From assembly GCF_901709675.1 (NCBI RefSeq), contig NC_051104.1, forward strand, positions 4,695,501 through 4,759,500: a stretch of 64,000 bases of DNA, in the 5' to 3' direction. The translations under genes and the position numbers were made by a program. This document shows positions 35,801 through 48,600 of this stretch, piece after piece; position 1 is the first letter of the stretch; every line of letters starts with the position of its first letter. The notes under the pieces are model-generated. The model saw only the letters and a program-made list of their open reading frames with translations. It was not told the DNA's origin and made no database searches. The stretch is from Syngnathus acus. Lineage: Eukaryota; Chordata; Actinopteri; Syngnathiformes; Syngnathidae.

Positions 35801-37703
35801 GTGGTTTGTTTGTTTTTTTTTTCTCCGTCAACCTGCTACAATTTTAGTCCTCAAAGTGGACCTGTGAGCTTTCTTGTCTTTGGAAATGAGTCGCCCTGCG
35901 GGGTTTAGTCTACAAGGCCGACACTAATTTATCCTTTGTTCTATATTGAAACTTTGAGGGAGGGGAAAAAGGGATTTCGTCTTACTCGAAAAGTCTCCCG
36001 GACTAAATATTTAAAAAGCAGTTTTCCGTTGAATACTAATTCATCATCTATTTATAGCCCATTTTTATCACTTCCTGCATAATATGTCTTATGGCAATAC
36101 ATTTTCTTCAGATTTATATGAGAAGAATGCTGAATGAATAAAATATTCATCTCCTTGCTGAGTCAGTATGTGTGTGTGCGCGTCTCATGACCAACAGTAA
36201 AGTAATATATACTCAACTGGTTAAGATGAGATGAGGTCAAATCCAAATCTACCTGTCACCGATGTCAAACTGTTCGGAAAAGTTGTGACTTGATTTCCCC
36301 AAAGAGCTTTACTAGCAGGCTACACAGATCTCCCACTTAATTGCTCTTTCCTGTTAAGAGGTGTTTTCCGAAGTGTAGAAAGAGGCTTGGGTTTTGATTT
36401 ACTTTTAACAACCCCTCACAGTTTTTTTAGACAAGGCTATATTAGACTTTAATGAATTCTGCGGCTTGAAATACTCAAAGGTAATGGCAATTCAGGTATG
36501 CAATGCACAGCAGAGGTCTGCAGGGTGGCAATTAATAAGGCGGCCCCATTTGAAAAGTCGAGGCCTGCCATGTGACACCCTCCAGGATTTTCACTTTGGT
36601 TTGTTTACTTTGCCCGTGTCAGTCTGGGAAATTCCAGTAGGTCTTCTTAAATCTCGATTCTATATCCCAAGTGTTGGTAGTTTCAGAGATAAGATCAAGC
36701 TGATGCAAGAGCATTTAAAAAAGGTCGGTCTGCGCCGTTTAGGGCGTGGACGCAGCTGACTTGATTCGTCCCAAATCGAATCGTCTCTTCTGATTCTCCT
36801 GAAACGTGATGTGCACGTTGCATTGACACAAAATTTGTCCACATTGTCATAGCTTGCAGCAGTATTGGATTAATATCGCCGTGTCTATTAGGATGTGCAT
36901 AAAAGAGAGTTGACCAGAACAAAGCATAACTGAGTTAGAACCAGAGCGGCAACTTTTTGAGGATAAAATGAAAATCAGGGGCTACTGCTGTCTTAGGAGT
37001 GCCTTTCCAGATGAGAGCCAGTCTGGGAGAGGGGCTGAGGCAGGAGGGCAGAATGATTGAAGTGGAAGTCAGGCTGAGAATCTTCTGGCTGAGAACTCCT
37101 TGACAAACAAAATGGGGCAAACTAAAATAGAGAGGTTTGATCTCTGACTTACTGAGCAAACAATCTGGCAGTGTTGGGGGTGAGTCATGTAGTGACGGCA
37201 AACCGAGGCAGACGGGTCAGTTCTTCATTTCCAGATCACTTTGCTCACCCGACGACTGTATCTGATTATTTATCAGCAATGAATTCTGTTTGTGAAGAAT
37301 TTCTGAAGACGAAAACCCCGTTATATCAAATCGGCCACTTCACGCTATTTATTGATAGATTTAATGAACATGCCAGTATTCATTTTGAAAATTATAGTTT
37401 TGCGAACAGACATAATTTGGAGTGTCCATCATTTGCATGCTTGCATTCACACACAAACTCAAACACGCATTCTTTGTGGTTAATTTCTCCACTTACAAAG
37501 ATAGTGTTATTGATGTGATGGGTCACATTGCAATTTGGAGGCAATTAAAAGGTAATGAATGTACTCAAATGAAACCTATGCCTGGAGGGCAGCAAGATGA
37601 TCTATTTGTGCGCATGTGTGTGTGTGTGTTTGTGTGGCTTCCAGATAAAATGCACCTAAAGTTGTTCTCACTATATGCCTGCATTGTGTTTTCTGACTAA
37701 TTG
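29879..37703. other. Intergenic, mostly unique AT-rich sequence
   Basis: About 7.8 kb with no coding exon recognised. It holds an A/T-rich low-complexity tract (29936-29982), a GT microsatellite (30843-30876), a T run (32757-32773), and long unique stretches (roughly 33.3-35.7 kb) rich in TAAT/ATTA homeodomain-type cores. Such sequence is compatible with gene-desert regulatory DNA, but this is not shown. Confidence 0.55.
30843..30876. repeat. GT microsatellite
   Basis: About twelve uninterrupted GT units followed by TTGTGTGT. Confidence 0.95.
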
Positions 37704-37705
37704 TA

Positions 37706-37947
37706 CCGTATTTTCCTCACTACAAGGCGCACCGGATTATAAGGCGCACCTTCAATGAATGGCCCATTTTAAAACTTTGTCCATTTATAAGATATATACA
37801 TTTGGCCCACGGGCCGGACTTTGGACACGCCTGCTGTAGTGGCTCAATATTGGTCCATATATAAGGCGCACCTGATTATAAGGCGCACTGTCGGATTTTG
37901 AGAAAATTGTAGGGTTTTAAGTGCGCCTTATAGTGCGGAAAATACTG
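37706..37947. mobile_element. TA-flanked palindromic MITE, copy 2
   Basis: It begins CCGTATTTTCCTCACTACAA and ends TTATAGTGCGGAAAATACTG, with TA on both sides. The interior has the family's AAGGCGCACCGGATTATAAG blocks plus a short foreign piece near 37803-37833 (GGCCCACGGGCCGGACTTTG) that resembles the right end of the hAT-type element at 43025. It is therefore a chimera or nested insertion. Confidence 0.87.
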
Positions 37948-37949
37948 TA

Positions 37950-40900
37950 TCTTAATGGTCTCTGCATCTTTAGCTATAACTCCATCTGAATTATCATCTT
38001 TAGCTTTCATTTGATTGTTGGTGAAACTCTGAACGCATCTGGTCTATCCGTAGTGCCTAACAACCAAACAGAAGACGGAAAATTTTCGCTTGGGCTCATT
38101 CATCCCTCCCCAAGGAAACAAATTCTGTCGCTACGAAGGAAGAATTTAGCGCGGTAGTAGTCATTTTTATGTTCATTAGATCCGTCTAACCTTAGAAACC
38201 TAACCAGGCATTACTTGCTAACGGCTCTCCTAGGTGTTTTTAATTAGTGAGGATTGCTTGTTATGTGAGGCAGATGGCCCAATCCTCCATCTTTTGTTAA
38301 AGCCGCACTAATTAGGCTTCTCACAGAAGATGTGTCGAACCCGAATCCTTAATCAGTGAGACTGCTTAGGCAAGTAATAACGAAGCCTGATGTGTGTCCT
38401 TAACAACGCTCACCTTCAAACTCAAAAATAGAAATCAGGCACAGTTTTGGATGGATGCGGTTGTTGAAGGCAAATCCAGAAAACGGTCATTTGATTATTT
38501 CAGAGATATTTTGGAGCTACAAAGGACACGGCTCCAAACAGATTAGCGATCAGAGGTCGTCTGGTATATAAACCAACAGTTGAGTCAGAAAAGCAAAGCA
38601 ATACGCAAGAGAACGCTTGATGCCTTCATTCTTTTCTGGCCCTTCCAGCACTTTGAAAGCACGACTTTGCAAAGATATGTAAAAGTTCTCATCTCATCCG
38701 AGTCCAGATATCTCCTTCTAAACAAGCACAGATGGTAAGTATGGCCTGAAACAATTCTCACGGTGGTTTCTACACTGCTGAGGGAAAATAATGACTCTGA
38801 AATCATTGCGAGTGCTTGAAATGATCAGGTTTATATTGCTGAAATCTTTTTATACTCAAATGTTGCTTACTTTGGAAAAGTACACTTTGTATAAATCACC
38901 AGACCTTCCTAGTGTGCAGTCAATATTGGGTCAATAAGTCCCCAGCGTGGTAATGGCGAGAGGTAGTTTTCGAGAAAACAATCAAGTGTGAACGACGTCT
39001 CTATAATATGAGTTTGCTTTTTCTATTCTGTCTTGTTAATTTTGCAACAAAGGTATCAGACACTGCTCTTTGGTCATCTTTATAAAAGAGCTAAAATGGC
39101 TTTTATAAGCACTTAATCCAATTTGCTTTGTTACATTACGCTCATAATAAGGTTGGGTGGATGGAAAAGAGCCTGAAACGTTTTATATGTCTTTATAATG
39201 AAGTTCACTCCTTTGTTGGCTTGAAATGTCATACATGGAAATCAGAGGCATGGTTCCATTCTTGCCAAGCAATTAATCTTTAGGATGAACTTTTTTTTCT
39301 TTCCTGATAAGTGGCTTGCGTAAAAGTCTTTTGGGCGAGAAACATCGGACTGACAAAGTTTTACTTTCGGGAATGATGAATCATTATTTCCAATTTCCAC
39401 TCCATGACATCCTTTTTAATTTGAATGGTGTAATAATGACACTAGAAAGTGTCAAGATTAAATATTATGTGGTGAAGCAATAACTGATATAGAATAACAG
39501 GATGCCAGCACAAGCACAATTTGCTTTGCCCGTAGTTCAGCCACAATAAATAGCCGGGGCCCCTACCGCATTCATCATATCGATTTTTCTTTAATGATAT
39601 GCGCTAGAAAGTAATTTCCTTGTCTCTGCCTTGTCAGCGGTGACTAATCAAATTTTCTCGAGTCAACCTATTCTATAGCTCAAGGAAATGCTTGGTTATA
39701 GGTGTTGGTCATCCGAGTGCCACAGACATTTCCGAACAACTGCAATCCTACTCTGCAGGACTTGAATGCTAAATATGTGCTGTGTTTTAATTCGTGAACA
39801 TATACTAGTGACAGGAACTGCAGGACAAAAATACTTTTAAATATATTGTGTTTGATTCCGTATTTCACCCTCACATTAAGAGCTCATATTTTGAACATAT
39901 GGAAGAAAACTGCCACTGAAAAGTGAAATTATTTAAGTACGTTGGGTAAAATAATGCCAAATATAACTCATGCATTGCAGACATAAATCAAATGGGTATG
40001 ATTATGCAATTTGCAAATAGAATATAAGCCAAATGATTAGAAATGTATCTTTTTATTTTTGTTACTTGAGCATGCGAGTCAACATACCGTAGCATTAAAT
40101 ACGTTTGTATACGTATTTGCGAGTATGTTCAAATATACCCGCACGCCTTCAAATTATCTGATAAAGTCAGTCAAAGAAAGAACAGTATATTTCAGTTCAT
40201 GTTTTCATAAAATTATCCATGTTAAAATATAACCGTATTGGTTAACTTAATAACTGAGAATATCTGTACTGCAATATAAACCTTGACCAAGTGGTTTTTT
40301 TTTTAAAGTCAAATGCTAATTGCATTGGCTCATTACTACTTTCATTTGTAAAACGCCAATCAAAGTAGCGTACCCACAAGCCGATCGATGTCAGCTGTCT
40401 TTCCGACAGAACCTTTTATTTTCTGTAAATACCGAAACAGAGCGTTATAGATTGGGGGCAGCCAGCTGGACGCCCACATGCGTGTTCTTTTTCCCCTTCT
40501 CTGGGTGGTGGCACTCTGGAAAGGCATTGATCATCGCTTGGTGTCCAGTTTCATGGAGGCTGTCTAAAGCTATGACTAAGGCCTACCGGGGCCAAGATGT
40601 TTGGAGTAAACCCGTGACCTTTGAGGTTAGTCTGAAACCATGTTATTGATAGAAACGCGGATACGGTTACTCACCCACTGGAACTTGTCATTATTCAATA
40701 ATTTCGTAGTTGATACTTAGAGGAACCGCAATATTCCATATTTAGTCAATGTTCATCCCAATTTATTTTCCTAAATACGTGATACTGTTTGGAATTCATA
40801 AAGCCTTCCATCTTGCTTTGTATTCATGCAGTCATTCTGACATTTCTCTGTCAATAGTATCAGACTTCAACTCGTACTGGGCTTCCTGCAGTGCGAAGGG

Positions 40901-43016
40901 AAAGAGAAGGTAGCAGAGTGTGTTTTTCCAAACAGCCTGCTCTTCCCACCCACCTCTGCACGCTGGTTAACACTCGGATTTCTCTTTGTAGCTCTGGCTT
41001 TGGTGAATTTTCCTAAAATACACATTCATCATTGCCGAGGGCATAAACAATTATCAATCAGATTTTACCCGGTATTCCACATAGGAGAGATTCTCATGCA
41101 GTTTGCAGAGATGCTCTTCTATTTTCTGTGGAAGACCTATGTCCGATTGTCAACACGGAAAATAAAAAAGTCTAATTACCTCACGTCCTGTCATCTACCC
41201 GGTCATAACGATTGAATGGCCACAGGCGAAGAGGTATGTTTTAACCTAACGCACCAGAGGGCATTTGATTAGCATTCATATTGTTTTGCCACTTTTCAAC
41301 ATATTGCCTCGTCAATAATTCAAACGGCAATTACGATGACGAAGACATCAAAATGTAAAACGGAGCACTCCGAGTTGCTCTTATTCAATACGATTTGTTT
41401 ACAAAACTACAGACAGGACCAACTTTTAATTAGTCGCTGTGTAGACTAGCCAGGATGAGCAGATTGTCTGCTCGCTCTTTCACGGTCTTCGTCATGGAAA
41501 TAGAGAACTGGAAGCATTGCTATGTGAATTGTTGTTAGCGCTGCTTCATGTGCAAGTTGCCAATTTGCAATGGTCCATCTGTGACAATTGAAAACACGAT
41601 TTGGATTTAATTGTGACTGACTCCTTTTATTATACATAATGACTGACTCGACCATATGAAAAAATATGTTAACGGCTATCAAATTGCGATCGCTTATACA
41701 CCATGATTCCTTCTTACGATTGATCATCGATGCACAATGCCCGTCAAGAGTACCAAAACCATCTTAACTTTGGCTTTCTTTTAAGTAGAATGTCTTGTCT
41801 GACCTTTTTTGGAAGACCTTGTTCGTGTAAAGCATGTCCTTGTCACGACTAGTTTTCATGGACCACTTGGCAGAAATGTCCTAACTTAACAATATTGACA
41901 AACAGGAGTAGCGGACCGTGCTTGCGACTTCTATCGAATTTTTTTCGGAACAAATAAAGTACAAATTGAAAACAACTCCAATTAATAATTACAATTATAA
42001 AGCACGTTTAGACAAAAGATAGAAAACATTTAGCCTCCAGCTTCATCTAATTCAACAGAAAACAAATACGCCGCTATTGATTTTCTCGTAACTTATGGAC
42101 ATCTAATGTGCAAATGTCAACCGCTCTCCGTGTCTGCGGAATATGTTATCTATTAATGAAGACACGCTCCGGCACGGTGGCGTGTGCCAGGCCTGACAGT
42201 CATTCTATGTGATCACAAGCTCTAATACCTCCTTTAATCAACACTGCTTGGCCCAAGGTATTGTGAGCGTATCCGTCTCGCCTCGCCGGGAACACGCGCT
42301 GGCAGCCGTTTTGCATATCAGGCCTGGCCGATCGATATGTTATTAGAGAACAACCTGTTGGAGGCATGTCAATTAATTCCGGGCTGTCGGTTGCCTCACT
42401 TGCGCTGTTTAGCAAGACAACCAGAAGAGTCGGAATCGCTTCAATGCCCTGAGAATGAAATAAACTGGACGAATGAGCATCTTTCTCAATCGATATATTC
42501 TTATTCTCGGAATCAATGCTGTCCTGAACTGTTGCTCTATTGATGTGTTTTTAGAAAATGGGACAATTACCTCAGAATTTGACATTAGTGATGTGTGGAG
42601 GTAAATATTCATGCTTACAATGGCATATCAAATCGATTCTTCAATCAAAATATCGATATTTCGGATCGTTTGAGGTCATGTACAAGTATATCAGTGGCGG
42701 GAAAAGTGTGAACAAGAGATGATAAAATGATGATGGTTAGCGGGGACTATTTTTTTCTGCCGCCTGGGTAAGTGCAGAATGCTGAGTAGAGGCAATTACT
42801 CAGTGGACACACTGAAAGAGTGTAAATGGAGTCAGCGTGGAGCTATTTGACCTCCACAAACAGCCAAGATGCATTTTGGGATGTTTGTGGTAAGTCAGAA
42901 CAAACCACAAAACAAAATTATTTCTCAGGTTAAGTATGAGAAAATCTAATCCACACAATGTGAAATGAATTTTGTGAGGAAATTTATTTGTCATGATTGG
43001 TGTTCATCTTGGTTTT
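37950..43016. other. Intergenic, unique AT-rich sequence with candidate regulatory segments
   Basis: No coding exon recognised. An inverted pair of TAATTAGTG (38241-38249) and CACTAATTA (38306-38314) flanks an E-box-containing segment. Otherwise there is nothing diagnostic. Confidence 0.55.
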
Positions 43017-43024
43017 GTTTAGAT

Positions 43025-43318
43025 CACAGGTGTCAAAGTCAAGGCCCGAGGGCCAGATACGTCCCGCCACATCATTCTAGGTGGCCCGCGATGACAAATT
43101 GTGCATCGAATTCATGTGTTAATTCCAAAATTTCAATTTTTTTTCACTTTTACAATTTTTATTATCATTAATTTTTTTTAAATCATTTTTATTTTTAAAT
43201 ATTTGATTTGATTTGATTTGATTTCAATATTTTATTTTTAATTATTTGTTCATACATTTATTTGAGGCAAACTATGACTATGATGCGGCCCGCGACAAAA
43301 ATAAATTTGACACCCCTG
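43025..43318. mobile_element. Complete non-autonomous hAT-type transposon with 8-bp target duplication
   Basis: The element is 294 bp and starts CACAGGTGTCAAAGTCAAGG and ends AATTTGACACCCCTG, terminal inverted repeats with two mismatches over 13 bp. It is flanked by a perfect 8-bp direct repeat GTTTAGAT (43017-43024 and 43319-43326), the hAT superfamily signature. Sub-terminal GGCCCG motifs occur on both sides. The interior is AT-rich with an ATTTG pentamer run (about 43204-43226) and no open reading frame. Confidence 0.92.
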
Positions 43319-43326
43319 GTTTAGAT

Positions 43327-45237
43327 TAAGTTTGACCTGTCGTATTGCACCTGTTTTTCATGATCACTTTTCCTTGAATCAACCAATCAGCTCGCTCCGG
43401 CCACATACTAGGTGTGCCTCGTTGTCCCATCAGTTTGTTTGCATTTATTCCCAGATTTCCTTCAGTCTGTGCTTCTTCATTGTTGTTGATGCTGTTGTCA
43501 CCTATGGAAATAACCAGGCTGGACATTTCACTGTGGTAGGCAGGCACTTTTTTTTTTAAAAATAGCTTGATTATTGCGCAAGGAAGAGAGCTGCTTGAAT
43601 GGGGGAGCGGCAATCCATATGCTACACTTAACAACCAATGAAGTTGTGATTCAGAGATCTGAAGCTGAAAAGAGCTGACGGTGCTTTTCCGCACCTCTGA
43701 CTTTCTCAGAACAGCAGAGCCAGGCAATAATCTACCTCGAATTATTGCCTGTAAACCATGTCATGTAACAGTTAGATCAAAATCACTCAGTTATGACAAT
43801 AACTGTAAAGACAATACGTTCATCAGTTTTGGAACGTTAAAATCCATTCAGATTTCCAGTCGGCCCCTGATAAATCCTATTTTACAGTTTGTGATCACAA
43901 ACGATTTCTAATGGGCTCTTTGGAAAGCTTAGTGTGTTTAGTCAGCAAATAATCTGACCAGAAAGTTTCCTTAATGGAGACTATAGAGCTTTTCCAAGCT
44001 CTCTTTGGATGCTGACAGCTTGACATGATCACTCAATGACTTCAGCACAATTTTACTGTACTTTGGAATGTAACCAAAACAAAATGTTTGCAGGACTTGG
44101 AAATGATTCAAGATTGAAAGTGTTTATTGTCATGTGTACAAAAGGAAAGCACTTTTCTTTGTACAATGAAATTCTTATTATTTGCTGTATAGAAAAACAA
44201 CCAACTATGAAATCAGAAACTAAAATAAAATGTAAGAGATATAAAATTTCCTCCACATAATAATTTGCTTGTATCATATGCTGGTTCATTAAAATGGTTG
44301 CAATTCTACACAGCATGATGAAGCACACACTGGAGAGAAATGTGAGCACTTTCACAAAGTCAAAGAATATAATCAATTCCACTTTTGATTTATTTTTGGG
44401 ATGAATTTTACCGGGAATGCAAAAAGCTTTATCGGTGTAAAATTTAATGACCCAACATAAACAATTGGAAAATAACGTATCATATCTCTACATTTATTTT
44501 CAAAGTATGCATTGTCTTTATGCACATTATGCTTTTCTCGGCAAGTGAACAGTCCACTTCGATGTCACTTTCCATGAGATGTTGAATAATGTAACAGTCG
44601 TGCAATTTTGCTTTTCTCATTGGCCGACGTGAGCAAATGCAATCTAATCGGCCGGTGTGCCAGATTCTGTATCTACTTTTAATGACTGGCTGAGTGTTGG
44701 CAATTAATTTTGCTATCATTTTGAAATTTGAAAATTGCCAGTTGGATCACATGACCTTTCACAACATCCAGTCGGTCACTGCCGAGCCAAACCAAATTTC
44801 CAGCAGTTGAAAGTGGAAGTCACATTTGGACATTGCTTCGAAACTAAAAGTGGATTTTCACCTCATTCAGATGACTGAGAAATAACATAAAAGATTGAGG
44901 ATGGAAAATAATATTGCTCCGGGGGAGTCATATTCCAAAGACCCCCTTACAGGTGTCACCTGGAAGCTTTCTGCCACTCAGCAGCCCACTTCTCTAGAAG
45001 CTACAGATGAGAATTTTTCAATCAAACGGCCTCAGGCACGGGGCCCCCATGAATAGTCAACACAACAACTCGGGTTGCTTCAAGGTAGCTTGAAAATCTC
45101 AACTTGGTGTCCCGCTATGGGCTCCATCCATAAAGACTCTTTAAAGCCAATATGAAAGAGTCAAACCACCTCTGGGTTTAAATTAGGGGGGGCACTTTTA
45201 AACCTACAACACCCAAGGATTTGATCAATTTAAAGCA
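43327..45237. other. Intergenic
   Basis: Apart from the short repeat-like fragment near 44.1 kb nothing was recognised. No coding exon is supported. Confidence 0.55.
44109..44185. repeat. Retroposon-tail-like fragment
   Basis: The stretch GTGTTTATTGTCATGTGTAC then TTGTACAATGAAATTCTTA resembles an interspersed repeat common in fish genomes, probably the 3' end of a non-LTR element. The family is not identified with certainty. Confidence 0.45.
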
Positions 45238-45239
45238 TA

Positions 45240-45651
45240 CCGTATTTTCCAGACTATAAGGTGCACCGGACTATAAGGCGCACCTTCAATGAATGGCCCA
45301 TTTTAAAACTTTGTCCTTAGATAAGGCGCACCGGACTATAAGGCGCACCATTAATGCATCATGTCAGATTTTTAATCCAAATCAAATCATTCTCCATTTT
45401 ATCTTTTTTATTTCAACTTCAGACGCAACAAATGACTTTATAATCACAAAATAATGATCCATAGTCTTTTTGATTCCTGATTCATAGTCTTCAGTGGGCC
45501 ACTTATGATTGATTTCATGACACAATGCTTCTGGCCAGTTTAAATTTAGGAATTTGGTCCATATATAAGGCGCACCGGACAATAAGGCGCACTGTCGGCT
45601 TTTGAGAAAATTTGAGGTTTTTAGATGCGCCTTATAGTCCGGTAAATACGG
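45240..45651. mobile_element. TA-flanked palindromic MITE, copy 3 (long form)
   Basis: It starts CCGTATTTTCCAGACTATAA and ends TTATAGTCCGGTAAATACGG between TA dinucleotides; 412 bp. The central ~200 bp is not palindromic and is shared, in inverted orientation, with the copy at 59828. A minus-strand open frame crosses the interior (to WPEALCHEINHKWPTEDYES) but the element is too short for a transposase. Confidence 0.9.
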
Positions 45652-45653
45652 TA

Positions 45654-48600
45654 TATAATTATCATTATTATATTTAAACATGCAATACACCCGGCTGTTC
45701 ATGACATGTAGCAGATGTAAAAGATGTTTCCTTATAATCCCATTTCCTGAGAAACGCGACAACCACAGCAGCACTTCCAATTACTCTCTCCTCTATTGTC
45801 CAGTCATCTCACGTTGCCCATTATTTCTCTCTGCATCGCATGCTGCGGTGCGAGGAGGGCGATTATTGTGGGGTGCTCTTGACATCAATGTGAGGTTCAA
45901 TTCATCCCTGCTCTTATTTTATGCTTGCTTAGCCATCGGATGCTAAGAGCAAGTTTTATACTGTGGGCAGTTTCGTGTAAGTGTTTTGACACTTTTTTGG
46001 GAGTCAATGTTTTCCCAAACAATAAGAGCATTAATATTCTCCTTTGCATAGATTATCATACAAATACCGTGTGCCCTTTTGGATCCAAACATGCACACAT
46101 GGCCAGACAAATCCCCCGTAGCTTGACGGCGGGATATTCTTAGTGTTGATGGAGCTATCGATCACGCACACATTAAAATGATGTCGGCAGCGGTGAACAC
46201 CAATGGCGGAAAGGTCCATTAATCAGGAAATCAATGCATCTTATCAATAGGCTGCCGTGGTTCTGACAATGCGTTTGGAGGTGGGACTTAGCTGGAACCC
46301 AACGGGTCTCGCACGTCTCGGCATTTGAACTCCGACCTGTCTTACGCAAACCTCTGGTGATGCTTCCATCTTTTATCGGATCCTTTCAGGGGATTGCTCA
46401 GTCCCACAACTCATTGTAGGTTGTGAGCATGGAGGGGTCATGAGTCATGAACGCTTGAGATGAGTAAGCTTTCCTCTACTTGTACCCCAGGAGATAGTCA
46501 TGGCCATGACTGATGGAGAAAAGTCATCATCAGCATGACTGGACAGTACAGAACTATTTTCAACAAGTTATTTCATAATTCATTTTCACATTTCACAATT
46601 TACCGTTAAAATCTTTTTATTTCATCTGCGTGTAGCCTAAAAAAAGACTAGCTGACATTAATTTGAAAGTGTTGAATCAGCACGATATTTGAAGTGCAGT
46701 GTGAAATTATAACTGATCATGTAAATTACAACCTGTAATGTCTGAAAATAGAACTAAGGGTTCCTAATCTGGGTCACTAGATGAGAAGCATCCAAAATGT
46801 GTTAAAAGCTAAATTAACTTTGCCAACTTGAAAAAAATTAAAGTCACATCCTGCGGGCCAGTTAGTTTCAGGCTATTGAATAGCAGCTTTGTAGATGTCA
46901 AATAATTACCAGAACATCCCGTTTCCCATCAAACACGACATGAATGGCGGTAAAACCTGCCATTCATGTGTCGAGGAGAAGGCAATTTGGAGGTTACATC
47001 TTTTGTAAACGTATATTTTACTGGAGGCGCTAGATTGGAACATGCCTTTAAACAGATTTCTCTCCCCTTTTCCGATCAGTGAATTGAATTGCAAAGTCTT
47101 GGATATAATTTGACTTTAGACATAACCAATTTATCTCCCGCTGCTGTGCAATCCAGCCCTGTAATGAAAACCCAGATGGGCAGTCAGGATTGGCGGAGAC
47201 TGACACATGCTTCCGTTGGTTCAAATTAGAAATGCCAAAAGAAAGGAAGAAAGTGTCAAATGGCAACGCCGCGCACGGTTTACATGTCGAAGACTCGGGC
47301 TGGAGGATTCAATCTCAAGAAAACTTGTTTTGTTACCCGCCAAAAAATGCCTTTTCTTGTTTAAATATTACTTTTATTTTGAACCCTTTTTTCTTTATCC
47401 ACCGAATCTGACCAAATGACAATTTCTTATCCAGTTTTGTGCAAATTGTCTAAGCTGAGATATTTTGCTGTACTTATATTTTTCTCTCTGTCTCTCTTAC
47501 AGAAAACACAAAAGTCAGAAGGATCATAAAAGGTATTTGGTGCACCCTGACATATAAATCTCCTTATATAACATGCACTAAAAAACATACTGTAACATAA
47601 ATTCTACTTATATAGCAGGTGGTGAAATGTACTGTTGCTGAAAAATTCCTAAGACAAAGTTAACCAGAACCTATATCACAAAAATACATCCAAAAATCTG
47701 TAGAATTAAATATGACAAAATGAATATGAATGCCAATCTGTTGTAAAATACTTTTCTACTTTGTCAAATTATTCAAGTACTGTAGTTAAACCTGCAAAGT
47801 ATCTAGCAGCACTTTACTTTTCCTCCTTTCGTTTTACTGATTACACCAAATCGGTGAACGTCGTGATGTCGACGTCCTGGTGAGAGCAGCTGCTCATCTT
47901 CTCTGATCGCTATGTAAATATGCACACTTTTGAAAGTTTTTTTTTTTTTTCCCTAAACAAAGAATGTCATTTAAACTGTCAATCATTGTTTGCATAATCA
48001 CGTTGAAATTCTGATGAATGACACTCGGCTCTCGTAAAAAAGTGATTTGTACTTCAGAGAGGAAATCTCTAAATTTAGATTTGTCATCATTTGTATAAAT
48101 GATGTCGTCCGTGTCAATTATTGGTTATGACACACGGCGACACAAACAAACCACTCCTGCGCTTTTAAATTACGTCTTCTTATTGTTGCTAATCATCTCC
48201 ATGTCAGAAAGCTTTAGTGGCAAACTTCATTTGAACTGATGTCACACCGAATTAGGCTATGAGGTCCTCAAGGTGCTAATCAATAAAACAAATAAAATGC
48301 CCAACAATAATAGCCAAGTTGTATTTTCCGGAGTTAGCTTTATTTCAAGACCAGTTAGCGTAATCTTGGTTGATGGATTTGATGGACTGGTTTAAATCTT
48401 GGACTTAGCGCCAGACACCGTGCCTCCAGATATCTGGTTTGCAGCATTTGTTTAAAATTTGATTTAAGTTCAGATAAATATCCTGCATAGTGTCTTGAAA
48501 ATCAGTTTATTATAAAAAAAAATTGCCAATTGATGGGTTTTAGTTGAAAGCTTTCCCTTATATCTGCTTTCATTGGATTGATGGCATTTGTATAGTGCTC

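Noticed and set aside
45382-45780. Minus-strand 132-codon frame as a transposase
   Set aside because: It runs through a 412-bp palindromic MITE and out of its end; no DDE or zinc-finger motifs, too short for a transposase.
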